Source: Chlamydoabsidia padenii (lineage: Eukaryota > Mucoromycota > Mucoromycetes > Mucorales > Cunninghamellaceae). Taken from it: 64,000 bases of DNA. Position numbers and translations under genes: made by a program. The notes under the pieces are model-generated. The model was not told the origin of the DNA and searched no databases. It saw only the letters and a list, made by a program, of their open reading frames with translations. Position 1 is the first letter of the stretch; each line of letters begins with the position of its first letter. The stretch covers positions 62,001 to 126,000 of the forward strand of contig JAIWND010000048.1 in assembly GCA_025330725.1 (NCBI GenBank), read 5' to 3'. Positions 1 to 14,000 of this stretch are shown piece after piece.

Positions 1-2418
1 ATAGGAGTTGATTTCGAATCAGTGATGCCGAGACCTTTGGCAGAAGCTAATGTTGCACTTGTATTACCAGCAGTAGAAGAGGTACGAGGTGAGTCTGCAT
101 GAGGAGTGGTAATGAGCATGGTAGGTGAAGATGGGGGTTGTTGTTGTGTGGTGATATCCATTCTAGGTGACTCGTTGGCCGGAGTTTTTTCGTTTTCACT
201 GCATACAATGGTAGGTATCACAGCTGCATGAGAATCATTACCACCGTATCGAGGCGAAGTGGGAGGACTGAACATTGTATAACTGATAGTGGATTGGTTG
301 GCAAGTCGGCTTCCCAAAGGGAATCGTGGAGATCGGCTGAAATGGGATGATTGATGTTCCAAGCGACTGAGTCTGTTGGAGGGAGCAATACTGGAACGGC
401 GAATGGAAATGGAATAGTTCTCTTCAGGATTATACATCACCACAACGTTTTCTCTATCTTCTTCTTCTTCTTCTTCTTGTTGTTCAGGGTGATATACAGT
501 TGGAGGTTTAGGTGAAAGTGGTGTGGGCATGATACCAGAAGCATGAGTCGCTGTTTGATCATTTGTTTCGACAAGTGGTGCCATAGTACGCCGAGATACA
601 AAGTACAATATGGATGGAAGAATAAAGTTCACAGTCTAACAAAAAGAGGAGAAGGAGTAAGTCAACATTTACTCGGTAAAACTTGTGCATTCTTCTTCGT
701 TTCTTTTAGTTGATCTTCTTACCGACTGTAAAAAAAGACTACTCCAATTTTGTAAAGTGCCGACATAATCTTTTGTTTGTAGCGGACTATACAACAAACA
801 AAGTTAGCAAAATTAATAAACAAAATGAACTCTCTTACATGCAGATAATCCAAGGAAGAAAATTCGACCAAAAGATAGCCCAGGTCTTACTACAGATTTG
901 ACCACGAAGAAGATTAGATCTGATCACAATGGTAAACACAGGGATGGAAGTAACGAGAGCCGCCACAGGAAACAAATAACAAGTAACCAAGGATGCCGTA
1001 TTCCCTAAAATGAATAACAAAAAAAAAAAAAAAAAAAAAAAAAAAGAGAGAGAGAGAGAGAGAGTCAATTAAGTAACTGTTATCAGTATTTAAAAAGTTA
1101 TTAGTTTTTACCTCCTTGAGCTAAAATAGAAAGGATATCGCTGGAAGCAGACATCTGGTATGCCATAGCACCACACACACCTAAAAGGAGGAGGAGGAGG
1201 GTAATGAGTGAGATGAATGGGGAGGGAACAATATGATCACAATGACTTACCAAGTAGAAGGTAGAAAATAGTGGAGATAAGGACAGAGATCCATAAAACT
1301 TTATGAATGTTCACATTCGGCTTGAGGCTGTTAACCCATGAAGGTATCTAGTAAATAAAAAATAAGTAGAGATTAAGTATGCCTTCCCTGGCTTATAAGG
1401 ATTCGACTAGTGGTTCTTTTTTTTTTTTCTCTTTTTTTACCGTTGTGATATAACTGTAGTTGAAGATGACTATACCAAGAACAGTAGTAGAGTTACTTCC
1501 AGAAGCTGGCAGCAAAGATGGATCAAAACCATGTTGTCCAAAAGCTACCAACCATTGGACTAGAATACCAATCAAGATAATAAACGATGTCATTTGTACA
1601 GCAATGTTTTCCACCAGACTGAAAAATCCAAGAGGAATCACCATGACCGCGGTCAGAAGAAAGCCAAATGTAAAGATATAATAGTCATCAGAAGAAAAAG
1701 GGGAGTTTCCTTCTGCTACTTTAGCAGTTTGACAAAACCATCCACCAGGATTTACACCCAACCCACATGTACCATTAAATATAGTAATAAGCATACCATC
1801 GAATGTCTGAAAAGCATGTACATACACAATTAATATATCACCCTTTTTTATTTATTTTTCCCTTTGTCTCCCTTACCTGAGCTGCTAGAATAATACTTGA
1901 TATGTTCACCGCTTGAAGTGCCAAGAAAAGCATGACTTGAAAGAAATAGTGATATTTCTTTCCGAGATACACTTGAGCAATCGTAGTCAGTTCTATTTTC
2001 GCCTATGAATACACATTCAAGTTATATGAGTATCGAAAAAGTTAGATATGAATAGCCCTCCCCCCTTTTGTTTTCTTACCTGGAATTTCTCATTCCCTTT
2101 GATATTGGAAAGTGCTTCACAAACAAACAACGCAGAACAAGCTGATAAGAGTCCAACAACGATAAAAATAAAAACAGGCGCCGCCCATCCAGACTAAATA
2201 ATATAAAATCTCGAGTCAGAAAACATAATCATCTTTCTCTTCGTTTAATGGAGGAGTACCTGTTGGAACATGGCTGGAATGGTTGCGAGTCCTGGACCCT
2301 ATGGGAAATACATTGTGAGTAAAGTGTGTCTTGTCAAAATAATCAATCAACTTACCGTCATTGAAGATACCAATAAAGCTGTACTGCCAAAACTTCCAAT
2401 TCCACTAACAGTCGACAT
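1..2418 (-). CDS. AAAP-family amino acid transporter, 3' end beyond the window
   Basis: This is a multi-pass membrane protein of the amino acid/auxin permease type (Aa_trans family), expected to move amino acids across the vacuolar or plasma membrane. The ATG at 2418 begins MSTVSGIGSFGSTALLVSSM. Splicing then gives the family's early signature TGPGLATIPAMFQQ and a string of hydrophobic segments encoded down to about 600. At least eight short introns are visible, for example with donors at 2355 and 836. After the last membrane segment (TVNFILPSILYFVSRR, near 600-640) comes a long Ser/Pro/Gln-rich cytoplasmic tail that runs off position 1, so the stop is not in the window. The substrate cannot be told from sequence. 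The family call is firm; the exact exon joins are read by eye. Confidence 0.85.
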
Positions 2419-2855
2419 AGTGAGGTGTGAAATACAACGGAAAAAGAGAATAAGTTTGATAAAGAGAGAAGAAATACTGATCAAGATCCACTGTTTATAT
2501 ATAAGAAAGATATGTGATTGCCGGGTTCTTTTGAGTTTTACGCCCTCTTTGTGGTATTATTGTTGTTAAAAGATCTACAGGGAAAAACAAGAACAACGTT
2601 TCAGAAAAGTAGTAAGATAAACATACAATAAAGAAAGAGAGAAACGGTCCAGGACTTTTTCAGGTAAATAAAACCATTTTTGGAAATCGTAATTCAATAT
2701 TTTCGATTCCCGCCCTAGATCGTTTCAGAGTTTTTGTATTTTTTTCTCCGTTTAAAAAACGATCGTTCAGTCTCTGATGTCCAGATAATTTGTTCTATCT
2801 GGAAAAATCTATTCTTGAAGGTGAGATTTACTAGTCTCATTTTAAAGAAGCTTAT

Positions 2856-2893
<38 letters not shown>

Positions 2894-4472
2894 AGAAAGT
2901 GAGGGTCACGGTTCAGTCGTTTTGGAGCAGAGCGAAGAAGATTTAAAAAACAACAACAATGAATTCGGAACAGTTCTTTGTCTTACAATGATAAACGCCC
3001 GTTCTTCGAAAGGGACACACACTTGGGAGACCCACGTTATAGCTACATTTCCAAAACCGAGGGCCCTTTTAATCAATCGAAAATCGAAAGATTGGATGAT
3101 ACAACCTGTTCCCGTCATACTCACTTGGCACTTCCATACATACTATCAATGGTATCTTTCTGACCCGTTCTTCCTCAACTCTAAATTTTTCTTCGGGAAA
3201 TCGGAGAGAGAGGGAGAGTATCACCTTTTATGGATTGTTTAAAGCAACAAGCAAAGACTGTTGAACAATGTTGAATCTTTTGTTTTCGTTACAGTACCTA
3301 ACAACATTTGCAAGGCATAAAAAGATGCTTCTTTTTTTTCTTGAAACAGTTTCTTAAAAAGGTCGACAGGGGTAGTATTTTAACCAAATGGGGTAACTTA
3401 ACTATCGTGGGTTGGGTCTGACAAGAAATTTTCCACAGATCAAGTTTTTGCCTCTAAACTAAACCTAATATAAAATACATTCTTCCTTCGTTTTGGCACA
3501 CTAACCTTATAAACCAACCAACGAAAAATCAGTTTTCAGTGTTTGAACATTCTCAAGTTCATGCTCTCTTAAAAATACTTTCTTGTGTTTGTATTGTACA
3601 AAGCATACAAAAAGTACATATAACAGTTGAGAACAGGAACCTCGAGCTTCTTGGGCGATTTAAAGGCATATTTTACCGAAATAAACGTTGTCGGTGTATA
3701 TTTATATTTGATGCTGTATATGCATATTCAAATTGTCGACGCCCCTTAAAAAATTGTGTAACATGGTATAGCTATGCTAATTCTGGGCTATTTCCTGTCT
3801 TGACCTTCTTTCTTCTCTTCACGTCCTCCTTTCTCGTTTTCAGTACATTGCTACAAAATGTCATGGCAAGAAGAAGCACTAGAATATTACTTTATAAATA
3901 TTATTGATAGTATCTCTTACACACACTGTTTTACACAGAATCAAGGCCATCGTTTCACAAAACATAGCAAGATACACTGATTTGAAAAAACTTGAAGTAC
4001 TGTATAGTACTGTACAGTACAGTACAACTGTATCGTCAATTTAAAACACTTGTGCCTAAAAATTCGCCCACAAATGATTTGTGACGTATAAATCAAGTGC
4101 ATTCTGGAATGATATCTGTAAAGACTACAACAATAAAGAAGTGGTTTCGCACGTAGACTTTTCAGGGATTTGGTTCATTCTTCACTGATATATCAGGGGC
4201 ATTGTTGTATTTGTGACACTTGAAGGGCTTGAACGATTACCCCTGAGAGAGTCCACATAATTATCCAAGGGGAATCGTTCGGGATACATACAGATTTCGC
4301 ACGTAGTCGGATTTCAAAATATGATAAATAAGTATTGCATGAATTTAAAAACTATCATAAACATAAAAACACAAAAAAAGTCCATCATTAAAGCGCATAA
4401 GAGTTTTGCCAAAAAAAAAGTTTTATTAAATATATATAAGAGGGATAAAAGATATAACTACTACTACTATTA
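2419..4472. other. Intergenic region without a convincing gene
   Basis: I see no coding region with family resemblance here. The stretch holds the transporter's promoter side, a T tract at 2859-2884, a GTAC-rich palindromic patch at 3997-4025 and the dispersed repeat described at 4145-4308. Open frames at 2922-3242 and 3539-3907 have no recognisable motifs and look random. Confidence 0.5.
4145..4308. repeat. Paired dispersed repeat with a hairpin between
   Basis: TTTCGCACGTAGAC at 4145-4158 recurs as TTTCGCACGTAGTC at 4295-4308. The second copy and its left flank resemble the inner end of the terminal repeat of the small element at 24811. Between them lies an imperfect inverted repeat with arms at 4231-4244 and 4268-4280 (one bulged base). 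This may be a relic of the same repeat family. Confidence 0.45.
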
Positions 4473-5419
4473 CTACCTAAATACACCATTCCACAGATCC
4501 ACGTTCATCTGATCATTTATCTTCGTACTTACGCGCTTGATCCACAATGTTGTTGTTTTGACAGAAGGGGCTGTACATAGGATGAATTTTTGGGAATTTT
4601 CTTTTACCTTGTGATAACTTGACCAAATAAAAGTGATCTTGGAATAGTTGCAGTATGATTGGTGAGTAGCTTTGGTACCGAGTGTTGATGAGAGGGAGAT
4701 AAAGGGTCGACCCTTGGAATGAATTTCAATAGGCACCCTGAAAGTGTCTGCTGCCAATTGAGCACAGTCAGGAGCCTCAAACCACAAACTACTTGGAGTG
4801 CCATTGTCACCCGGTTACCATTGTGCTCGTTCATGATATTTGTTGCTAACGCCTGTAATTCCGGCAATATCATTTCTCTGTATCCATCAGGCACGTCGGT
4901 GATGTTCAGTTGGTCCCGTACCTCTCCAGGTAATAGAAAGTTATTGTCACCCTCTACATCCAATGTTGATATTCCAAGCGACCCTGTTGTTGATGCTGGC
5001 AATGAAGCTTCTAAGAGTGATGTTGATCCTTGTGGTACTTGCGGAGCATGCGTGGAAGAGGAAGGCAAAGATGAAGTTGACGAGGATTGAGCCACTTGAG
5101 CCACGTTAATGGAAGACTGTGTTCGTATTTGTCTTTACTTTTTCCCAAAAAGAATGTACAAATTCAATAGTCGCTCGGTATTCACAGCATTTTCTTTGAG
5201 CTGATTTAGAAACTCTTCTTTGGAAGGGTTGGATTTTCCAAAAGACTTGCTCAGTTTTTCAATGCTATCGTCTAGTCTGGGGCCAAATGACCTTTCGATG
5301 AAAAAACCGCATCTACGATAATAATCCTTGCGACTATACACATCTTCCGCATCCAGTGGCAGAGCCAAAGTATCTTCATCCGTACGTACGTCATCATCTG
5401 AGGTCGAACTTGCTACCAT
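4473..5419 (-). pseudogene. Broken hypothetical ORF, possibly mobile-element derived
   Basis: One minus-strand frame runs from an ATG at 5419 (MVASSTSDDDVRTDEDTLAL). It meets an in-frame TAA near 5134 and continues in the same frame through a Ser/Pro/Gln-rich linker to about 4790. There the recognisable protein switches frame to a segment starting LWFEAPDCAQLAADTFRVPI, which ends at 4473. One stop and one frameshift in an otherwise protein-like sequence suggest a decayed gene. The last segment faintly resembles the C-terminal half of OTU-like protease domains, but the N-terminal catalytic motif is not visible, so no function is assigned. It lies apart from the conserved genes, in a repeat-rich zone. 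Confidence 0.45.
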
Positions 5420-5722
5420 GTATGATTAAGAAACGCTAAAGATGTGAAATGTATAAAATGAATGGCAAAGCTCGTCCTCCTCAGAAACGTCATGCCCATA
5501 TGAGACTTTCAATAAAAAATGTCAAGATATGTTTTATTCATTGCTATAGTAGTAAGTAACGATCTAAACAATATTAATAGGTATGTATATACAGTGGATA
5601 AATTCAGCGAGTTCATATCGAATACCCAAGAAGAAAATCCTGTACAAGATGGTGATAATGAGATGTAGTTGACCTTCTAGAGAAAGAAATTTCAGTACCA
5701 AAGAGCATTTTATAAGGTGAGA

Positions 5723-5969
5723 GTAATAAAGTTTACACCATCACACTTGTTGAAGAAGGCAAAAATGTAATGGTATCCTGCTCTTGCTATGCCTTTGTCA
5801 AAAATGGCACAAGTGTAAACATGTGTTCCTCGTCAACAGAATGGCTCGAATTCTTTTCTCTGACACTCTTCACCAACCACCATTCCCCTCTACAACAAAT
5901 CAAAATCGTGTGAGGGAAGCCCAACAAGTGTATCATCAAGCCCAGTTAGACGAAGTAACAACAATGTAA
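5723..5969 (+). pseudogene. SWIM zinc-finger fragment, Mutator-like transposase relic
   Basis: Read in one frame, the sequence gives ESNKVYTITLVEEGKNVMVS followed by CSCYAFVKNG. After a one-base frame change it continues KCKHVFLVNRMARI. Together this is the CxC...CxH pattern of a SWIM zinc finger, typically found near the C-terminus of Mutator-type (MULE) transposases and FAR1-like proteins. Only this domain and about 40 following residues are recognisable, and the frameshift falls inside the finger, so it is a relic. The SWIM reading is fairly clear. Attribution to a MULE is inference, because SWIM fingers also occur in host proteins. Confidence 0.5.
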
Positions 5970-6686
5970 TCTGTGACCAAATTTTCATGCTTTATTGTTA
6001 ACATCACCAAATAATCTAACAGCTATTCTAATTTTCTAGTCTAAACACCAACTATACAAGGTTGCAACCCCCCCCGTGTATGACAAATGTGCTGCCGAAA
6101 ACATAATGCACATGGCAGAGCTGTTGACAAATACTTGGTCGATCTTGAAGGATTCCGAGTACCCTATGTGCATAGTCAATCACCATCACAGAAGATTCTG
6201 ATTAGTCCCTTATTCCCTTATCAGTTTCTTTCTTTCTTGTTTTTAGCACTTACCTTCTTGCTTGATTTCATTTATGTGTTTTACTTTTTTTCTGCTTCAA
6301 TAAAATTGAATCACTAGCTGTATACTTGCCTTCAACGATCATAAACAAACAAGATTAGAGTTAATTCCATTTTTTTAAAAAATTATAATCATTACCTTTC
6401 GTTTGCTTCCATATGGTCGTCATTAAAATCGTTCTTAGGTAAGATTAGATTTATACATCGCTGTTTATCTTGAGCAAGTTAACAGCTGATCGAATTAAAG
6501 GGAGAGAGAAGAAGAAAGGAGGAGAGTGATTTTTGAAAAATAAAATTTACTCTAGTAGTGGGGCATCGGATAATGAAAATACACGGGGCTGCTTCACATG
6601 GAAAAAAAATCTTTGAGGGGGCAAAGGTCTCTCTCTCTCTCTTTTCTTCTTCTTCTTTACTTAACTACAATTTACAGCATACCAAA
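5970..6686. other. Intergenic region upstream of the Rab2 gene
   Basis: No supported gene. The stretch carries short C and T tracts and the promoter side of the Rab2 gene, including a CT-rich run at about 6630-6660 just before its ATG. Confidence 0.5.
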
Positions 6687-7833
<1,147 letters not shown>

Positions 7834-8080
7834 CAGAATAGTGTCAACCTCTCTTCTTCTTTTGATCTCTCTCTTTTATAAATAAACATCTTATATTTTT
7901 ATATACTCACACCGCATGTGTGTGTGTGTGTGTGTTTTCCCCACTGTCCTCAGCCAATGAAACACAGCTGTTTACTCAACAGAAAACACAGCGGCAATTA
8001 TTTTGTGGTGCTTTTTTTTTTTTTTTTTTTTTTTTTACTCTACCATCTTACCCCGTGTATTTCATAAAAAGTGTAAATAC

Positions 8081-11000
8081 ATGGAACATCATGTAAAAGC
8101 AGATCCCATCGGGAATAAACCAAATTATCCACATACTTCATTACGAGATCAGCGTAAACAACAACAAGACCAACAACGGCACCGTAATAGCTCACGAGGC
8201 AAGTGCCTCCCCCCTCGACCAAAGCCTTTTTCGCCTATGTATCTAAGTTTTTTTTTTTCTTTTCTTTTTTTTTTTTCCTACTTAGGTTCGCAACAACAAC
8301 AACAACAAGCTACTACAGGCTCTCTTGCTTTACTAGAATTAGTATTGGCTGAGAACAATGACGGAGTTGACCAGCGAACAAAGTATGCTCAACAGCTTGA
8401 TCAATTCATCATTGACGCCACCAACTCACAAGTCATACAATGGCACCGACAAGATATGATGCAGATTGTTGAAACTTGTACCCATTATTCAGAACAAGCA
8501 TTCTCAACTTTATTGAGTAGTCCTCATGTGTCAGTGATCATTAAAGAATGTGTCATTCGGATCTTGGCTAGTGCCGCTTGTCATACCAGACTAGATCTAC
8601 TCATGGTTTGGCTTTTGGATCGCTTGAATCAACAACAACAACAGCAACAACACGATTCCTCTTCTTCATCAACCGAATACCAATCGTGGTTACTTTCCTT
8701 ATTACAAGAGGTATGAGCGAAAACGGGGTGGGGCTGGGGGTTTATGAGAAAAAATGATCTTGACCTCTCTTTTTATTTTATTTTAAAGACTATCCTTCGT
8801 GCTCAATTAGATCCTTTCACTCAACGTCAACTACAAGAATGTATGCCTTCCGTCATGAATAGTCTGATATTGTTTTTGGACACCCCTGAATCTATCCAGT
8901 TACTCGAAAAAGTCATGATGATCTTATCAAGTCTAGCTGATTATTATAATACGGCTTTTATGGCTCATTTCCAAGATATTGCCGATTTACTGGTAGGATG
9001 GTATCTTGACGTGAATATATCTGATCAAAATTGTCGACTCATTCAAGGTAAAAAGAAAGAAAGATAAACTGTGGGAATTTTCATTCGTAATATCATTTTA
9101 TTTTTTATTTTTTTATTTTTATTTTTATTTTTTTTTCAAGATGCACTTGTCAGTTATGGACCTTATTGGAAATCAAGTATTGTATTTGGGTTTGAAATCC
9201 TGCAACATTTCATCAATGATCTTTATACTCGGGTCCAACAAGTAGAATCCTCTCCAGAATCAAATGAAATCTTATCTTGTAATCGATTACTGAGGTAAAC
9301 ATTGAAAGTTTGAGCCCTACCTTCCTTTTTTTATTTTTTATTTTTATTTTTATTTTACTCAAGTTGTCTTTACATAGCTGTTTTCATTGTCTATCTCGGG
9401 TCATCGTACCTTTGGTGCCTTCTCTTGAACAATACCATCAAATCACCGTGCTATTCAGTCAACTCCAATCAGATACTATCATGTTGTTTTTAGAAATTCT
9501 AAACAATAACAACAATGTCATCTTGAATGAAACTTGGTTCCATCAATGTAAGTTGTATTCCACAATAGAACAACAACATCTTTATTTATTATTATTTTTA
9601 ACTCTTGGTTTATCATACTTTTCAGCGACTCAAATCATGGTATTGATGTCATCAGTTCAACCCAACACATTTCAATCACTTCAATATTCACTGTATTATT
9701 ATATTACCACTCAATTGGATCACTCGTACATAACACCTCTGGTCTATATAGGCTATTTAGTAAAGGTAAATTTCACTCAACCCTCGAGAAGAAAGAAAGT
9801 TCCTTTGTGTGTTTAACCTTTCCTCCCCTTTGTAGATGTTGGATCTCTGGAAATCAACAAGCCTAACTCAAGATGTATATCATGAACTTTTAGATATCAC
9901 ACGCTCACCACTTTATCCGCTTCTCAAAACCAGTCAACAGAAACTTGTACATCAAGGAATTCTATTGATCATGCGTCAACTTTTCATTTCATTACCTGCC
10001 TCTGTCTTGCGTATTTATTATACACAATTGATCCACACTTTCTATCATCAACCTGATGCTACGAAACAACATTATCACGACTTGCCACAAATCGCCCAAT
10101 TTCTTGATGAACATCATCATCATCATCAACAACAACAACAACAACCACTTGAAAACAGGTCCATCACATTAGATCCAATGGTATGTTTTCATCTTTATTT
10201 AGAAGCGGCTACAGTAGCAGCACTTAAAAGAAGAACCTTATCATCAGCAGATCTTGACTGGATCATAGAAGAACATGAGTATCGAACAATGATCTTATTA
10301 CAAGTATTTTGGAAATCGGGTGATCATAAAAACTTTGATACTGCATTGGGACTTTTGATCGATTTTTGGTCCACCACCACCACCACATCGTGTCTCCAAA
10401 CCTTATTACTCCAAGATCTCACATTTGCTAGTATTTGGACTATATTGTCTCTTGATTCCAAACATGCTCTCTTGGATTCTTCTCTTCCTCGAAATGCCAT
10501 CATCTTATCCAACTTGATACACTTGATTCAACTGGACGAAACAACTAATCCAAGGATTTATCAAAAAATCATTCAAAAGATAACTACTTGTAATCAGCAA
10601 CAACATGCCTCCTCACCATTCAATGACGATATGCTGGCCTGTTTCCAGAAAAAGTAAGAAGGGTCTTGATATATATATATATATATTTCATACTAATACT
10701 TTTTCATTTGAATTCATAGTTTGGATAGTGCTTATCCCAATATAAGGAAAAGTAACCAAGAGTTACTGAAATCATTCGATCCATTTATCTTGGCTTCACT
10801 TGATTCAACGAGGATTTCGAATCAATCATACACAACACCGCTTTTAAAGGTAAATCATCTTGTATACAATGCGCATGATTCGTGTGTGTGTGACTATATC
10901 CTTTTTTCTTTCTTTCTTTCTTTCTTTAATAGGGTATGATAGTGGCGACTCCTCATACAGGTGCATTTCGACCAGTGCATTACGAACTTGTCATGAAACA

Positions 11001-14000
11001 ACTTGGCATGCAACATCTTCTTATCGGCTATGATTCAACAAGTGACATCGTTACTAATGACATTGATTCATTAGATTGGGTGCGTCGCTTATTTTACTCT
11101 TGTGGTGGTACCAGCTCTCTTTTGAATAACAATCCTCAATTGCAAGGTAAAAACCCAAATAGTGAAGAACCCTTCATCTATTCTCAACTTTTTCTCTCTC
11201 TCTTTTATGATAGATGAAATGGATAAAAGTAAATTGGAAACTGTATTCAATGGATCTCGATCTCTATTAAGCTATTGGTCTTCATGGGAATGTTCAAGAT
11301 ATTGTATCTTATCAAGATTAAGAACGCCTTTTGGTGGTCCTCAACAAGTAAGACAATAAAAAGAACAACATAACCTATTTACTTTCTATGCTGACTTTAT
11401 TCACTTTTTTTTTTTTTTTTTTGGGGGGGGGGGGAAAAGACATTTGCGGCATTTGAAAAAACACTGTCTGCTTTAGCGGAGAATGAAACCTTCGACAATT
11501 ATTCTAATGGCGTCTTGATCAATTTATTGGATCGATTAGAAATGCAGATTTCTAATGCAATAGACGGAAACACTATGGTACCAGCAGCATCTACAACAAC
11601 AACAACAACAAAACTCAGTGGTCCTCCCATGGTCCCTAAAGCCAGTTTCTACTTCTTTTATACTAATCGGAAAACCTGTCAAGATTATTTTACAAGAATT
11701 AGACCTCTCATGGTCCAATGTGCTCAAAAATTAAATTGTGATTCTCTTTTCTTGAAACATTCCTTCATCCTGATATCTGAATACGAAAAACAATTGTTAT
11801 CCGGAGGTCCATCTGTACTGATCATCTTGGAGAAAATCAATTCTTGTATTAGGAATATAGGTAAAATAGAAGAAGAAGAAAAAGAAATAATAGTGTATAT
11901 GACTCTTAAAAGGTTTGATCTCTTTTTCTTTTGTGTATGTATAGTGGATGTATGCATTCGCCATCATCTTGTTGACACGATCGCGGGTTTAGAAGCTTGG
12001 TACGAACAATTAATAGTCAATCTTCAATCAACATTACCCTCATTTGCTAAAGAATGGTATTTCAATGGACTTGTCGGACCTTTACCTATCACCGTCCCAT
12101 GTTCTTGTACTTTTGTCTCGTGGTTTCAAATTGCTGTCAGCTTTGCAAAGGTCAGAAATTTCCGGCAACAATTTATGCATGCATGGAATAGTAACCCCTG
12201 ATTTTTTTATTTTAATACTTTTATCTTATGTAGGGACATGATGAAGAGGCCATACACCTCATGTCTCAGTATGGTGATAATATCCCAAGTTCTAATGATC
12301 ATTTTCATGAGATTCTGTCCATGTTGAACAAACATGCAAGTGCCCACTCATTCCATTAGATAGATGGTTTAATAATGGTTTTCTTTCTTTTTATAGATGC
12401 TACACTTTTATACTTGTTTGGAAAATTATGATGCTATTCGATCGATCTGTCAACAAAATCCACGACTTTTCAGTACAGAGATATCAAATCAACTTGATCA
12501 TTTCGTTTCTTCACCCACTGATGATCATAATTACCATCCTCTCGACTCATTCTCAACCTCGGTTGATAATCTTGATACAGAATCAATGATACAACTCTCA
12601 CGACTCGTTGCATTTCGAAAAACTGTACTTGACGACTCTCAAAACAAGACACTTTCCAATCTTACATCTCACTATCTTCTTTTGGGTATTGAAAAAGAAC
12701 AAGGGCTTGAGGATGGATTGTTATTTTTAAATACTCGGGCTTCTTTGATCGAACTTCAAATACAACATAGACTATTCAATAATGTTGACGACAACTTTAC
12801 GATTGATAAAGAGGCAGCAGTTGAATCGAGTCCAATGTATTTGAATGACACCAGGATATGGGCACGGTTGGCTAATACTTTGAAAACGGCAGATTTGTAT
12901 CTCAAAGCGGCCAAAGTGGCGAAACATCAACATAATTACAATGTTGCATCTCATTATCTTGACAAGGTATTCTCGGTTCTCGATAATGATGACTCTGCCC
13001 TGAGGAACCAAACAGTTTATGAAAGAATCAAATTGAAACAGCGCCTCAATGCTTCCTCCAGTAGTAAAGACACTTTAATCGCATTGAATTCCCTTTTACA
13101 TGACATCTTGACTAGGAAGAATACAAAAGAACAACAACACTTGGAAATCAAGGTTTACTTGAAAATGGTCAAAGTACTTGAAAAAGAAGAAGATTCATTG
13201 GATAGCAACGATGCCTCTATTTTGACATGGATCAAGGATGATGATGCTACCACTGCTACTGCTACTTCCCTTCCTGTTTCATGGACAGCCAAAGCAATGG
13301 ATGCGATTCTTCAAAAGGCGATTGATTGCGCCAGTGGTATTTCTGCCAAACCTTGGTTTACTTTTGGAAACTATCATTTTCGGCAAGGGTGTGCACTATT
13401 GGAAGACATTCAATGCTTACTAACAACAACAAGAACATCCAACATTTCATCATCATTAATATTATGGGCCCGGGAACGTTGGTTCCATATCTTGCTGCCA
13501 ACATTAAATCAAGATCAATTACAGGAGACGGAAAAGGTAAAAATCACTCACCCCACATTATTAACATGTATGTTCCTCATTTTTTTTTTTAATTACCTCT
13601 CCTAGTATTTATGGGGTCTTTTCAAGAACTATTCAAATACAATGACAAATGACAAGTTTAGCACATCTTTAACGATTCTCGACAAGTGTCAACAACATAC
13701 CTTGCTCACTCTCTTTCCAAGCACTGTCCATCAAAACCTCTTGACTATTCTTGACACAATCCAGTCCAGTATTTTAACCCATTTCCAGTCAGCCATCATT
13801 GGGTTTTTTAATTATCTTGATCAGGAGGAACAAGTACAATCGTCAACATCAATACTGTCTACTCTTCATCTTGTTCAAATCCTAGTTCAATACGGTGACG
13901 CACTTCAACCCACTTTTATATCCCACTCACAACAACAACAACACACTAGTTGGAGCCAGATCACGCCTCAACTATTTTCTCGATTAACAAATCATCCAAG

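Noticed and set aside
2922..3907. Plus-strand open frames in the intergenic region
   Set aside because: No motif, no splice support and biased toward A/T-rich random codons.
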